From positions 124,001 to 188,000 of the forward strand of contig NZ_MJAO01000002.1 of NCBI RefSeq assembly GCF_001902635.1: a stretch of 64,000 nucleotides of DNA, in the 5' to 3' direction. The notes below the pieces were generated by a model. That model saw only the letters and a list, made by a program, of their open reading frames with translations, was not told the origin of the DNA and did no database searches. Shown here one piece after another: positions 29,701-34,963 of this stretch (position 1 is the stretch's first letter; each line of letters opens with the position of its first letter). The stretch comes from Serratia marcescens (lineage in GTDB: Bacteria; Pseudomonadota; Gammaproteobacteria; Enterobacterales; Enterobacteriaceae). Made by a program: the position numbers and the translations under genes.

Positions 29701-30617
29701 ATGCCGCGCTGCTCAACGGCACCGAGTTTGCCGGTGTAATACCCACGGCTGAGTATGCGCATTTCGCCTTGAGCCAGTTCGGCGAACACCGGGATAGCGC
29801 CACCGAATATTGGCTGAACACACTGCATGACAAACGAACGTCATTTAAGCTGCGCGACAAACGCGTCGCGCGTGGAAGCCAACATCACAAAGCCGGAAAC
29901 GCCGAAAAAGCGGGGGTGTACCCTCTGTCAATCTCGGATGAGATGCTTGGCCGGCTGCAAGCGGCGAATCGTCGCGACAATACCACGCTTACGCAGCTCG
30001 CGACCTGTGCCTTGGCGATGCTGGCGTATCGCATCACAGGCGTCAATATGCCGATCCAGATGGCGTATAACCTCAGGGACCGATATGAATTCGAGCCGGT
30101 ATACGGCGATTTCTCATCTTCGGTTCCCCTGGTGTTGACGCTTAAACCTCACTTCACCCTGCGGCAAGTGTGGCGCGTTTATGAAGACGCGTTGCTGCAG
30201 GTGCAGAAATATAAGCACTTTGATTTTGTTGCTTTGCATCAACAGCTGGCCCCGGCAGGGGGTCAACTCCACGAACACACTCTACTGGGCAGCCTGTCGG
30301 TTGACAGCAATGACCGGGACAGCTTCGTTGACGTAACGGCTTTCGCCGAGAAATTGCTGCCGATGTCACTGGACGAAAGGGAGCCCGCGGCGCCCTTGCT
30401 CATGGGGTTGCTGAAGACGCGCGGTGAGCTGAGCCTGCCGTTCATCTACGACCGCAGTTATTTCTCGGCGGACCTGATTCGAGTGCTGGCCGAGCACGTA
30501 GGCTGCTTATTGGCGCTGATGGTAGAGCAGCCGGAGTTGAAAGTTGAAGACATTCCCATTCCCGACATGCTGATTGATCGTTTGTCGCCCGAGGAGGTGG
30601 CGACCGTGGAGGTTTAG
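14769..30617 (+). CDS. Giant trans-AT polyketide synthase protein C (cMT-ACP-ACP-KS-DH-ACP-KS-KR-ACP-KS-ACP-TE-KS-ACP-C)
   Basis: The protein has 5,282 aa. Domains by nucleotide: C-methyltransferase about 15200-15900 (EIGAGTGGT); tandem ACPs (Ser near 16128 and 16449); KS1 about 16690-17950 (NTGCSSS, HATGG); DH about 18510-19345 (HKAFGQSLMP intact, second motif HPVLIDGSAI with Ile for Gln/His); ACP (Ser 19584); KS2 about 19846-21165 (TVCSS, HGTGT); KR about 22465-23040 (GGFGGLG, SSS...YAMGN); ACP (FGFDSI); KS3 about 23715-24970 (AACAS, HSTGS); ACP (GLNSI, Asn before Ser); thioesterase about 25960-26850 (GYSMGG, Ser 26172; DHFHLL); KS4 about 26920-28150 (AGCAS, HAAGM); ACP (GIDSL); condensation domain about 29215-30560 with intact HHFHADG. 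An internal TE upstream of another KS is unusual. The terminal C domain probably releases the chain by ester or amide formation with a soluble nucleophile (inference). No AT domains are present. Confidence 0.96.
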   Translation: MPKISDNQWDKETDLLLQSHHPHAINAWLTQLLYLQLDRLGAFSAPAHHDDFTEHTDHWGLDPQFRPWWRESVGLLLEAGLIAWRDGALICHGPGAEQAQAVWQAWDEFRDGHRHDPARMTQMNLVDACLRHLPQILTGELPATEVLFPDASMEKVEGIYKDNPVSDLFNRVLTKTVSDYVSDVLRGDRQAQLSLVEIGAGTGGTTAMVLPALMAHQDNIQKYLYTDLSQAFLMHARRSYGPTCPFLDYALWDIEQPLATQPILPASFDVAIATNVLHATRDIRSTLRHCKAALRNGGMVVINELSDKSVFTHLTFGLLKGWWLHQDSALRIAGSPAIAPDTWREILEEEGFHSVEFPAQKAHALGQTIIVALSNGVIRQQTHRPKKNKQHDKQPVTPRPLARASAPAADTNLTEERLTAHISDAIASALAQAVSLAPEQIDVQTAFAEYGIDSILTVNFTNKINELMGVHLNPAALYDYQTVTALTGHIHRTARDAVLSSLAIAAAPDGGDASGARTEPHAADRRKYITDSVIDGLAKTVNLRPERIDEQTALADFGIDSILSVNFINQINQSLGITLNPAVLYDYTTIEALSAHIGRAYPELSMTSEPQPDSTPNRQRDPAPVATSSKANASGPRHADPDAIAVIGMAGQFPGAGDIHDFWQNLAADNTGIEALPRHYLDPARYSADTDKEMAVRDGKTYCQWGGIVKDRDCFDATFFRISEQDALSMSPHQRLVLQESWKALEDAGYNPKALAGTEAGVFIGAEPANYRHGSFVGSSEAIIASRVSYFLDMKGPALVVNTGCSSSAVAIHLACESLRRRETTLALAGGVFAALDADALASLSGIGLLSRNATCPVFDRAADGMLLAEGIGMVVLKNLDQAIADGDPIHAVIRASGINQDGASNGITAPSGAAQQQLLEQVYRKYRINPEDISYFEAHATGGKLGDTIEVNALARTFKALTAKPRFCALGSVKSHIGHTSAASGVIGLIKIVLSMRHRQLPGLRDYQQINPLFELQDSAFYIQSASSSWDRRGDTPRLAALNSFGHSGTNAHLVIEEYVAKPAATEPALAGWMMPLSAKTTDSLYAQAETLIAYLETLARQGDASEDDARALMQSMAYTLQVGREAMSERFFIIARDLHDCLQQLQAFCQRQTAAGQATPAARKQPRLTAETYQYRRLHQLSQAELEDVGYAWQQGRLVDWQSFYSAAPNRVHLPGYRFAKTVFRASDAGATEQVAIEDGRYAIGKADLFPAGHPWSRPFDRQHPVLRHHKAFGQSLMPGLAYIDLLFQFFQRQGMDYRQLEMRNLVIHHPLTIADDYAVEAHIHCQKHEHGYWQLSVEGSEISDGRRTEPKVYMSAEMHPVQAAPFNETLDFIQLKQRTNGQLGLREAYETFGGADIRHSGPMVGDGVIYHLPSANLIDIAVPDEPLPGAEGYLFHPVLIDGSAIGSGSLFLEQNERQDIFLPLYYESFRATAPLSAHCITRIGRESLKQTPQLSYLTMEFFTPGGEKIGELKNFTCKRVRDAAAIHASRPHAPAESAVTPANPIEPMKNETLSVTPSVISEQSDSALERAEQSVKKILADTLAKNIEEIDTDIGYYELGLDSAGLLHMVRLLEQSLKVKLNPTVLFEYANVGALAAYLVKHYPMSFASADRAPSLAPDTAVASHAGETDAASIRPAAPELRKTAAGGDEDIAVIGIAGRYPGAKDMAEFWANLKAGKDSVTEIPAERWRNGILEGIVSPSGRPISRWGGFIDDVDCFDSQFFRVSPREAQWLNPQERLFLETCWTAIEDAGYTPETLVPEQGPNKRRDVGVFVGVMHNDYALIAAEIVNRGQVMPLSMNHAPIANRVSYFCGFHGPSFAIDTVCSSSLTALHLALESLHRGESKVAIAGGVNLSLHPYKYMTYGLADMYATDGRCRTFGDGGNGFVSGEGVGAVLLKPLSQALADGDHIYGLIKGSAINHVGQVSGITVPSPVSQADLMLRCYEKTGIDPRTISYIEAHGTGTALGDPIEIQGLVKAFRQHTPDKQFCAIGSVKSNIGHAESAAGISGLSKVLLQLHHKTLVPSLLHSEQVNPYLELEHSPFYIQREAQAWEQPTVARNGDAIAAPRRAGISSFGATGSNAHLIAEEFLPPARRRMEQHQPLIVPLSAKNEDRLRVMAGNLAQFLAQHPNLDGLPPEDLAFTLQVGRRSLEERAVFVVQDLSELMQKLTAFAHEATLPEGCWRGSAGGKDGGRSGGFITADDSAALLQRWIAQGAMHKIARFWVDGFLVDWRQLYPHATPCRVSLPGYPFAREKHWLPAPDDLGRIAHGTSTPPSAPISAPVDAEEPETLMLFTEAWHKMPAPPASRAPREFNTLICFLSQPENQRLLQLQMRALAPQSEIVFVSRHPEHRGERVFPLPPADTETAQAEHYHRCFTQLKAARILPQHSAILYLWPLEEPGHLSDYAALHQLLSAMVKNDMAPQRLLLAGVSHHSLERAYLESWVGIERSLTAALPGTQCAIAASCVANSAESVVTEPYVSQLYQQVTAHDFNSVCYDEGERHVLQVQPSHAALTAREETGIKQGGTYLITGGFGGLGLIFARYLAQRYSARLILTGRTAMNAERKARVDELVQLGGQVHYIQADVCDVSAMRFHLAQAKRTMGEILGVIHAAGLEAGEPVFAKSRQAFEAILRPKVDGAQILDALLTPEPLDFVCYFSSSAAFLGDFGSCDYAMGNRFLMSYGKHRMEQVKQGHLRGKTLIINWPFWEEGRMGAHDRESAGFYLSATGQRALNSAEGLQLFEQLLQQGEGQYLVLAGKPARAAQLLGLVKHAVADSGAAHQVSHPQRAAEVSTAAERAPKQPALPVGETADLRAEVSNRLKTLINRLLGTPLERIGLDSGFADFGFDSITLASFSRELSQHFNLDITPTVLFGHSSVKRLTEYFCREHAPALHAMLSAPMAAQTATAAVSAAHTTPAPSSTFATANAEAAATPTGTAEEPIAIIGMSGRFPQADNIDEFWDKLIRGESCIGEMSEPRWDWRSVTGNGEQEGQPLPQWGAFMKDIMRFDAAFFDIAPKEAMEMDPRQRIFLQEAWRTFEDAGYMGQRIRDMACGVYVGAEESDYGALVGEQGSINGNQNATLAARISYALDLKGPNMALTAACASGLVAIHQACLALRQGDCEMALAGGINLLMTPWVYQSMHRSGMLSPDGNASVFDQRANGLVPGEAVAVVLLKPLSKAKADGDRIYGCIKASGVNYDGKTNGITAPNPLRQAELLKNVYDRYQIDPREIQYVISHSTGSQLGDPIEVQALADAFAGGKDDPRRCVLGSIKPLIGHTFAASGIVSLIAMLKAMAHQTMPATHRFETCNRYINLERTPFTIERQNQPWLRRDMQPRMGAISATGISGTNAHAVIEEYSAEDPESSLTTKTPVATGDGAAPHAAIVPISAKTTEALHAYVQSCAQYLQCHPATRLDRLAYSLQTGRDAMAKRVAFVASDITELREQLASFMAGVMSSGIYSADAQGGDNVTNLTALASAWSRGADIDWFELYRETVPPQRIGAPVYPFQGKRYWATLPPTAPPSPAREPAVAVLPAGNAAINHSEVASLDATTRQVRSLLISALYFEENEVENHQPFTELGLNSINAVGFIEAINRSLAAGLTINAIFDHPSIDALSLHLHASAHRQGDSVTPPATKAPVEAPQLTAMNDRTAPMEKHWLKHYPECMPLSRQLRARRNDGDESEPERSRFWIHPLTGSTGLYLKVAENLGDEYALWGIHSRGFLTRHQPLQSIESMARYYIDILQAGNATGPYELAGYSMGGIIAYEMARQLQLAGFRVTSLILLEPPFPQPENLRHSSPFDYRDALLMSANFFLHYSVKDILASGQVEFETLACTEQELMGIDADNALAWLAERCLKKGVAQPLSVVQEKIENMAQILKHNREAMAAYSVKALPNAHEIDLHYMTVEPSCHDSRSDKSALAANNRHVLGEALTHDESHCQRWLDYLPGAQVFRTRAKDHFHLLSERESVAMISERCRAIYQSASAGKKTAPHVGDAAARPSQAERERIAIIGMSGQFPGAGNADELWQLLERGHSSFTPPPDNRDWPAGQYQGYGAFLSEIKSFDPLFFNMSPQEASMLDPCERLFLQESWKAIEDAGIAPDTLSGKRWGVFCGSGGDYTLRFAAGEHFAPNITLSQIPGRVSYSLDLHGPCLCVEAGCASSLLSIAQACDHLTRGQCDVAIAGGAQIYSTPNMLISASRFGLLSPADRGCAFSTRAAGMVPGESVGVVILKPLALALAEGDRIYGVIEAWGSNHNGKTHGIMAPSAGAQEALLTETYQRFDIRPESITLVEAHAAGMPAADAAELAALTNVFGDRERGRQSCALGSVENNIGHAFHSSGMNHLFKVLLAIKHRTIPGTPNTDDRGALPALEDGPFYINAETVPWQPPAGVARRAAISSFGATGINVHLVVAEPAARERAADAPDSARRRPVCIALSGKNERALQQRCRELHDFIQARPELDLQQLAANLLLRRTHFAYRCACVVADIEELRHFLAQAIAGATLTPADKGYRGKVDANRPRGAGEAVAGVQQAIRDRNDSGNWLQLARLYVEGVDFFTEDFHPEARIAQAFSAAETFPLSLPTYPFDLRPCWAGEALAQASATLTPVQATPPSASKPVVHRLLGILAELAGLSHAEIDPDEPIAHYGIDSLLGLRLLNRINSAFVTAFDADLLTRGSLRAIAEEIARRSPNADQDAAPAHRPASIQSVSWPIRRTAALTADETALARTELSRLLQQGVGVWKGATALHAEFNRHARCAQRALERTNQPDMLGSYLEDGVRYYPTSHIQTFVLHETEVRKRATFNIGQGFWLDTPIELSLLNRALNDMVSRHAILRTGAELFGQQWAQVVHEALTLECREVCWPHIIDRSAFEQTFARFQQSVNNELFHADRMPMFDLYVAHNGADLGAVYFVTHHFHADGFTLFMLLQELYLRYAALLNGTEFAGVIPTAEYAHFALSQFGEHRDSATEYWLNTLHDKRTSFKLRDKRVARGSQHHKAGNAEKAGVYPLSISDEMLGRLQAANRRDNTTLTQLATCALAMLAYRITGVNMPIQMAYNLRDRYEFEPVYGDFSSSVPLVLTLKPHFTLRQVWRVYEDALLQVQKYKHFDFVALHQQLAPAGGQLHEHTLLGSLSVDSNDRDSFVDVTAFAEKLLPMSLDEREPAAPLLMGLLKTRGELSLPFIYDRSYFSADLIRVLAEHVGCLLALMVEQPELKVEDIPIPDMLIDRLSPEEVATVEV

Positions 30618-30677
30618 CGTCAAAACGAAAGGCTAACCCGATTAGCCATGGACTGAAAACAACTGATGAGGATATCG

Positions 30678-31511
30678 ATGTCATTGTCCCTGTTTAAACG
30701 TAAAGCCGCCGCCGTCGCGGCTTTCGCTCTGCCATTGATGGCATTTAACGCGTATGCGGATAACCATTTATCGAAACCGATGGGATTTAGCCAGGTGCTG
30801 ACCTTTATGGGATCCGGCGTGATCAATATCACCCAGAGCGAACCCTTTCCCGGCGTGAGCGGTTGCCTGGGTACCTTATGCACCAGCGATTATTTCTACA
30901 CACAAATTATGGGGCTTAACAAACAGCAGGTAGCGCAAAAAAGGGAAGACGCAATCGCTTATTTCAACCAGGAGTTCGGCATTGATGTCAACGCGCTGCT
31001 CGCACAAAAGCGGATTGAATTGAAGCCCTATACCGGCAATCCGGATGGTGAGTATCGTTTATATTCGGTTGCCGGGATGGACTTGCCCCCCTCTGGATGG
31101 ATTGTGCGTGACGGCGGCTTTTATATTACGGTGCTCGACAACGGCGGTATCCCTCTGGGCGGGCGCCACCGCGGTGAAAAGGCCACGCCAAAGAATCAGA
31201 TGTATTACGGAAATTACAACATTCTGGCGGCCGTCCCACCGCATCAGCTAAAAGAAATCATTATTCGCTATGAGTCGAACGAGATGGCGGTGATATCCCC
31301 GGATGGCTTGCGAACGACGTTTAATACCCGCACTTACAATGACCGCTGGGGAGAAGGGCAAAGCTATGTAAGCTATGAATTTAAATTGAAGGGTGACCAA
31401 ACGGTGTTGACCAATGGCCGGGAGGTAATGACGTTTGCCAAGTATCCCCTGACCAGAGATTTTCCAGACTATCCATCTTTTGCCATGAAAGGTAATGCCT
31501 CCGCGCATTGA
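30678..31511 (+). CDS. Secreted/periplasmic protein of unknown function within the PKS operon
   Basis: The 277-aa protein has a clear Sec signal peptide: KRK, then a hydrophobic run ending near FNAYA before DNHL. The mature part (about 250 aa) is soluble-looking, contains two Cys close together (GCLGTLC) and no family motif I recognise. ATG 30678 is chosen because GAGGA lies 6 nt upstream; ATG 30666 in the same frame has no Shine-Dalgarno. It sits 60 nt after the giant PKS and before the trans-enoylreductase gene, in the same direction, so it is probably co-transcribed with the assembly line. A periplasmic protein in this position could act in late maturation, export or self-protection, but that is only inference from context. 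Confidence 0.8.
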   Translation: MSLSLFKRKAAAVAAFALPLMAFNAYADNHLSKPMGFSQVLTFMGSGVINITQSEPFPGVSGCLGTLCTSDYFYTQIMGLNKQQVAQKREDAIAYFNQEFGIDVNALLAQKRIELKPYTGNPDGEYRLYSVAGMDLPPSGWIVRDGGFYITVLDNGGIPLGGRHRGEKATPKNQMYYGNYNILAAVPPHQLKEIIIRYESNEMAVISPDGLRTTFNTRTYNDRWGEGQSYVSYEFKLKGDQTVLTNGREVMTFAKYPLTRDFPDYPSFAMKGNASAH

Positions 31512-31548
31512 GGCTTTCCTGACTGCCTGAGTAAGTGAACGAGAGGCA

Positions 31549-33003
31549 ATGATGACCAATGTGAAACAAACTCTGGCGGAGCGCCGCCAAACCCCGTCTC
31601 ATCATGAGGAAGGCGAAGGACGGCCGCTTGCTCAGGCAGAGCAGTTGGGAAGCGCGGCGTTCCGCCAGGACTATGGCGTTAAATATGCCTATTCCACGGG
31701 TTCTATGTATCAGGGGATCGCATCCCGAAAATTGGTGGTGGCGATGGCTCGGGCGAACATGATGAGCTTCTTCGGCTCGGGTGGGCTGAGCCTGCCGCTT
31801 TTGCAAGAGGCCATCATCGGCATTCAAGCCGATCTGAACGGAGAGTCGTTCGGTATGAATATGCTCGCCGACTATGATTTTCCGGAAAAGGAAATGCGCC
31901 GGATCGAATTGTTCCTGGCCCATGACATTCGTTTTATTGAAGCCGCCGCTTATATCGCGATTACGCCCGCGCTGGTGCTTTACCGGCTACGCGGCATTCA
32001 TCTGGGTGAAGATCGACACATTGTGATCCCGCATACGCTGATGGCGAAAGTTTCACGCCCTGAAGTTGCCGAGGTGTTTGCCAACCCGGCGCCGCCGGAT
32101 TTAGTTGCCCAACTGTACGCGCAAGGTTTGCTTACGCAGCAAGAGGCGGAGCTGGCTCCCCAGGTCCCCATGGCGCAGGACATTTGTGTCGAGTCGGACT
32201 CCGCCGGCCACACCGATCAGGGCAACGCATACGTCCTTTTTCCGGCCATTGCCCGGCTTTGTCGGGACATTTCGGCCCGGCAACACTACCGGAAGCCGCT
32301 CAGAGTGGGGGCCGCCGGCGGTATCGGAACGCCGGAGGCCGTGATGGCGGCGTTTATGCTGGGGGCTGATTTTATCGTCACGGGGTCGGTGAATCAGTGT
32401 TCGGTAGAGGCGGCGACCAGCGATGAGGTGAAGGACATGCTGCAACACATCAATATTCAGGATACCGACTATGCGCCTGCCGGCGATATGTTTGAGCAGG
32501 GCGCCAAGGTACAGGTATTGAAGCGAGGCGTGTTTTTCCCCACGCGCGCCAATAAACTCTACCAGCTTTATCAGCAATATAGCTCATTGGATGAGCTGCC
32601 GCAGGCGGTAAAAAACCAGCTTGAAGATAAATATTTCAAGCGGCCGCTATCCGCCGTTTGGGAAGACGTGAAGCAATATTATCAAACGCACCGTCCAGAA
32701 ATGCTGGAAAAAATAGAGGGGCAACCGCGACGTAAAATGGCGGCGGTATTTCGCTGGTATTTTGCTTACAGCTCGCGGCTGGCGTTATCCGGCGATCGGG
32801 AAAACAAGGTTGATTATCAGGTACATTGCGGGCCGGCCTTGGGCGCCTTCAATCAATGGGTAAAAGGTTCCGCTTATGAAAACTGGCGCAACCGCCACGT
32901 CGATGAAATCGGGGAAATGCTAATGCGGGAAGCCGCCTCGATGCTGTCGGAAAAACTCGGTTTGCTCAAAGGCCGTGCTTTATCTTCTTACTCATATTCT
33001 TAA
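31549..33003 (+). CDS. Trans-acting enoylreductase, PfaD/2-nitropropane dioxygenase family
   Basis: The 484-aa protein matches the FMN-dependent PfaD family, which reduces enoyl-ACP intermediates in trans on trans-AT PKS and polyunsaturated fatty acid synthases. Recognisable segments are the N-terminal YGVKYAYSTGSMYQGIAS block, SFFGSGGL, the phosphate-binding region GAAGGIGTPEAV and the family signature GSVNQCSVEA. The length is typical of the family. GAGAGG precedes the ATG; ATG 31552 is also possible. No ER domain occurs in the PKS proteins of this window, so this is the likely source of any saturated alpha-beta bonds in the product. The tandem AT gene follows after 18 nt. Confidence 0.9.
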   Translation: MMTNVKQTLAERRQTPSHHEEGEGRPLAQAEQLGSAAFRQDYGVKYAYSTGSMYQGIASRKLVVAMARANMMSFFGSGGLSLPLLQEAIIGIQADLNGESFGMNMLADYDFPEKEMRRIELFLAHDIRFIEAAAYIAITPALVLYRLRGIHLGEDRHIVIPHTLMAKVSRPEVAEVFANPAPPDLVAQLYAQGLLTQQEAELAPQVPMAQDICVESDSAGHTDQGNAYVLFPAIARLCRDISARQHYRKPLRVGAAGGIGTPEAVMAAFMLGADFIVTGSVNQCSVEAATSDEVKDMLQHINIQDTDYAPAGDMFEQGAKVQVLKRGVFFPTRANKLYQLYQQYSSLDELPQAVKNQLEDKYFKRPLSAVWEDVKQYYQTHRPEMLEKIEGQPRRKMAAVFRWYFAYSSRLALSGDRENKVDYQVHCGPALGAFNQWVKGSAYENWRNRHVDEIGEMLMREAASMLSEKLGLLKGRALSSYSYS

Positions 33004-33021
33004 TCGGATAGCGGGGCGTTT

Positions 33022-34920
33022 ATGAAAACAGTCTATACCTTTCCAGGCCAGGGATCGCAATATCGCACGATGGGTTATGGCCTCTTCGATCAATTTCCTG
33101 AGCAGGTCGCGCAAGCCAACCAGGTTCTTGGGTATGACATTGCCGAACTTTGCCTCAAGGATCCGCTGCGCGTGTTAAACCAGACGCAATACACGCAACC
33201 GGCGCTATATACCGTGAATGTGCTCACCTACCTGGAACGCATGGCCCGTGGCGCCACGCCGCCGGACATCTTGGCCGGGCACAGCCTGGGGGAATATAGC
33301 GCGTTGTTCGCCGCCGGGGCTTTTGACTTTATTACCGGGCTTAAGTTGGTGCAAAAACGCGGGCAACTGATGAGCCTCGCCTCCAGGGGAGCCATGGCCG
33401 CCGTATTGGAAATCAATCTCGCCGATATTGAACGCATCCTGGCCGAGAGCGGTTTTCAGCATGTGGAGATCGCCAATATCAATGCCCTCCAGCAATGCAT
33501 TATTTCTGGCGCGTATGATGAAGTGGTGGCGTTGGAAACTCGCTTTCTCGATGCCGGCGCCCGCTTTGTGCAATTGAATGTCAGTGCGGCGTTCCATTCC
33601 CGCTTTATGTCGGATACAGAGAACGCGTTTGCCGACTACCTGACGGCGTTCACTTTCCACCCTTTATCGATCCCCGTTGTGTCGAATGTGACCGCCAGGG
33701 TTTATCCCACTACGGACTATCAGAGTTTGTTAACCCGGCAAATATCAAGCCCGGTTCGCTGGTACGAATCGATCTCCTGGTTACTGGCACAAGGTTGCGA
33801 TGACTTTATCGAGGTTGGCCCAGGTGATGTGCTCACCAAGCTGCACCGGCGGATCGCCGAAACGCCAATGCCGATGGCACCAGAGCGCGCTGCGCCCTCG
33901 AACACTACCCACGAGGCCAAGACGCCACCGGCGCCGCCCAGCGCTCCCACGCCGGCAGCAGCGACCAAATACGTTTTTATGTATGCGGGCCAGGGGAGTC
34001 AGTACTATCAGATGGGGAGGGCCTTCTATCATGCCGACGGCCATTTCCGCCAGACGATGGACCGCCTTTGCCACAAGGTGTATATGCTCAGCGGTGTGAA
34101 TCTGCTGGAACAACTGTACGGCGACCGCGATCCCGGTACGGAGTTCGACGATATTCGCTATACCCATCCGGCACTGTTTTGTTTTGGCTACAGCCTGACC
34201 CAGATGTTGATAGCCCGGGGCGTTCAACCCGCCGCCGTGGTCGGCCACAGCCTGGGGGAGTATGTGGCCGCCGTGGTCGCCGGCATGCTTACACTCGACG
34301 ACGCGCTTCGGTTAGTCGTTGAACAAGCACATCTGCTGGCGCAACATGCGCCGCCGGGGGGATTGGCGGTGGTGCTGGCTTCGCCGGACATTTTTCACCG
34401 CTCAGCAGACAGCTTTTCAGGTTGTACGCTGGCCGGCGTGAATTTCGACAATAACTTCTTTATCTCGGGCGAACAGAGCGCTATCGCCAACGCGAGGCAG
34501 AAGCTGACGGATCAAGGCATTCTGTCGCTGGCGCTGCCGGTCAGATACGGTTTTCATTCTTCCTCAATTGAAGCGATCAAACCGTCGTATCAAAAATTAC
34601 TGGATAAGACGCCGTGCTTCTCGCCAACGATGCCCGTTTATTCGTCGGTGCTGGGGCGCTCAGTTGGCGCAATGCAACAGGCTGATGCGCAAAGCTATTT
34701 ATGGCAAGTTATCCGCGACAAGGTCGATTTCTCCACCCTGGTCGATTCGGTATTTCCCGCCATGGAAGACCACTTTTTTGTTGATGCATCCGCCACCGGC
34801 AGCCTCGCCAACTTCTTGAAGTATTCTCAGGATTTTGCTGGTCGGCACGGTTATGTCTTAAACCCGTTCAGTGACGGGATGAAATCGCTTGAAACCCTGT
34901 TATCGCAATTGAAGGCGTAG
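33022..34920 (+). CDS. Tandem acyltransferase / acyl hydrolase-type protein (trans-AT)
   Basis: The 632-aa protein contains two AT folds joined by a Pro/Ala-rich linker (about residues 290-310). The first has FPGQGSQ, GHSLGEYSALF and AAFHSRFM and resembles malonyl-loading trans-ATs. The second has YAGQGSQ, GHSLGEYVAA and YGFHSSS and looks more like PedC-type acyl hydrolases that clear stalled chains, though assigning AT or hydrolase activity from motifs alone is uncertain. It supplies extender units to the AT-less modules and possibly edits them. It lies between the enoylreductase gene and a second AT gene, in one transcription unit with the PKS. Confidence 0.88.
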   Translation: MKTVYTFPGQGSQYRTMGYGLFDQFPEQVAQANQVLGYDIAELCLKDPLRVLNQTQYTQPALYTVNVLTYLERMARGATPPDILAGHSLGEYSALFAAGAFDFITGLKLVQKRGQLMSLASRGAMAAVLEINLADIERILAESGFQHVEIANINALQQCIISGAYDEVVALETRFLDAGARFVQLNVSAAFHSRFMSDTENAFADYLTAFTFHPLSIPVVSNVTARVYPTTDYQSLLTRQISSPVRWYESISWLLAQGCDDFIEVGPGDVLTKLHRRIAETPMPMAPERAAPSNTTHEAKTPPAPPSAPTPAAATKYVFMYAGQGSQYYQMGRAFYHADGHFRQTMDRLCHKVYMLSGVNLLEQLYGDRDPGTEFDDIRYTHPALFCFGYSLTQMLIARGVQPAAVVGHSLGEYVAAVVAGMLTLDDALRLVVEQAHLLAQHAPPGGLAVVLASPDIFHRSADSFSGCTLAGVNFDNNFFISGEQSAIANARQKLTDQGILSLALPVRYGFHSSSIEAIKPSYQKLLDKTPCFSPTMPVYSSVLGRSVGAMQQADAQSYLWQVIRDKVDFSTLVDSVFPAMEDHFFVDASATGSLANFLKYSQDFAGRHGYVLNPFSDGMKSLETLLSQLKA

Positions 34921-34963
34921 CGGGACCGGTAGTTAATAGATCCAATGTGAAGGAGTGCAGGCT

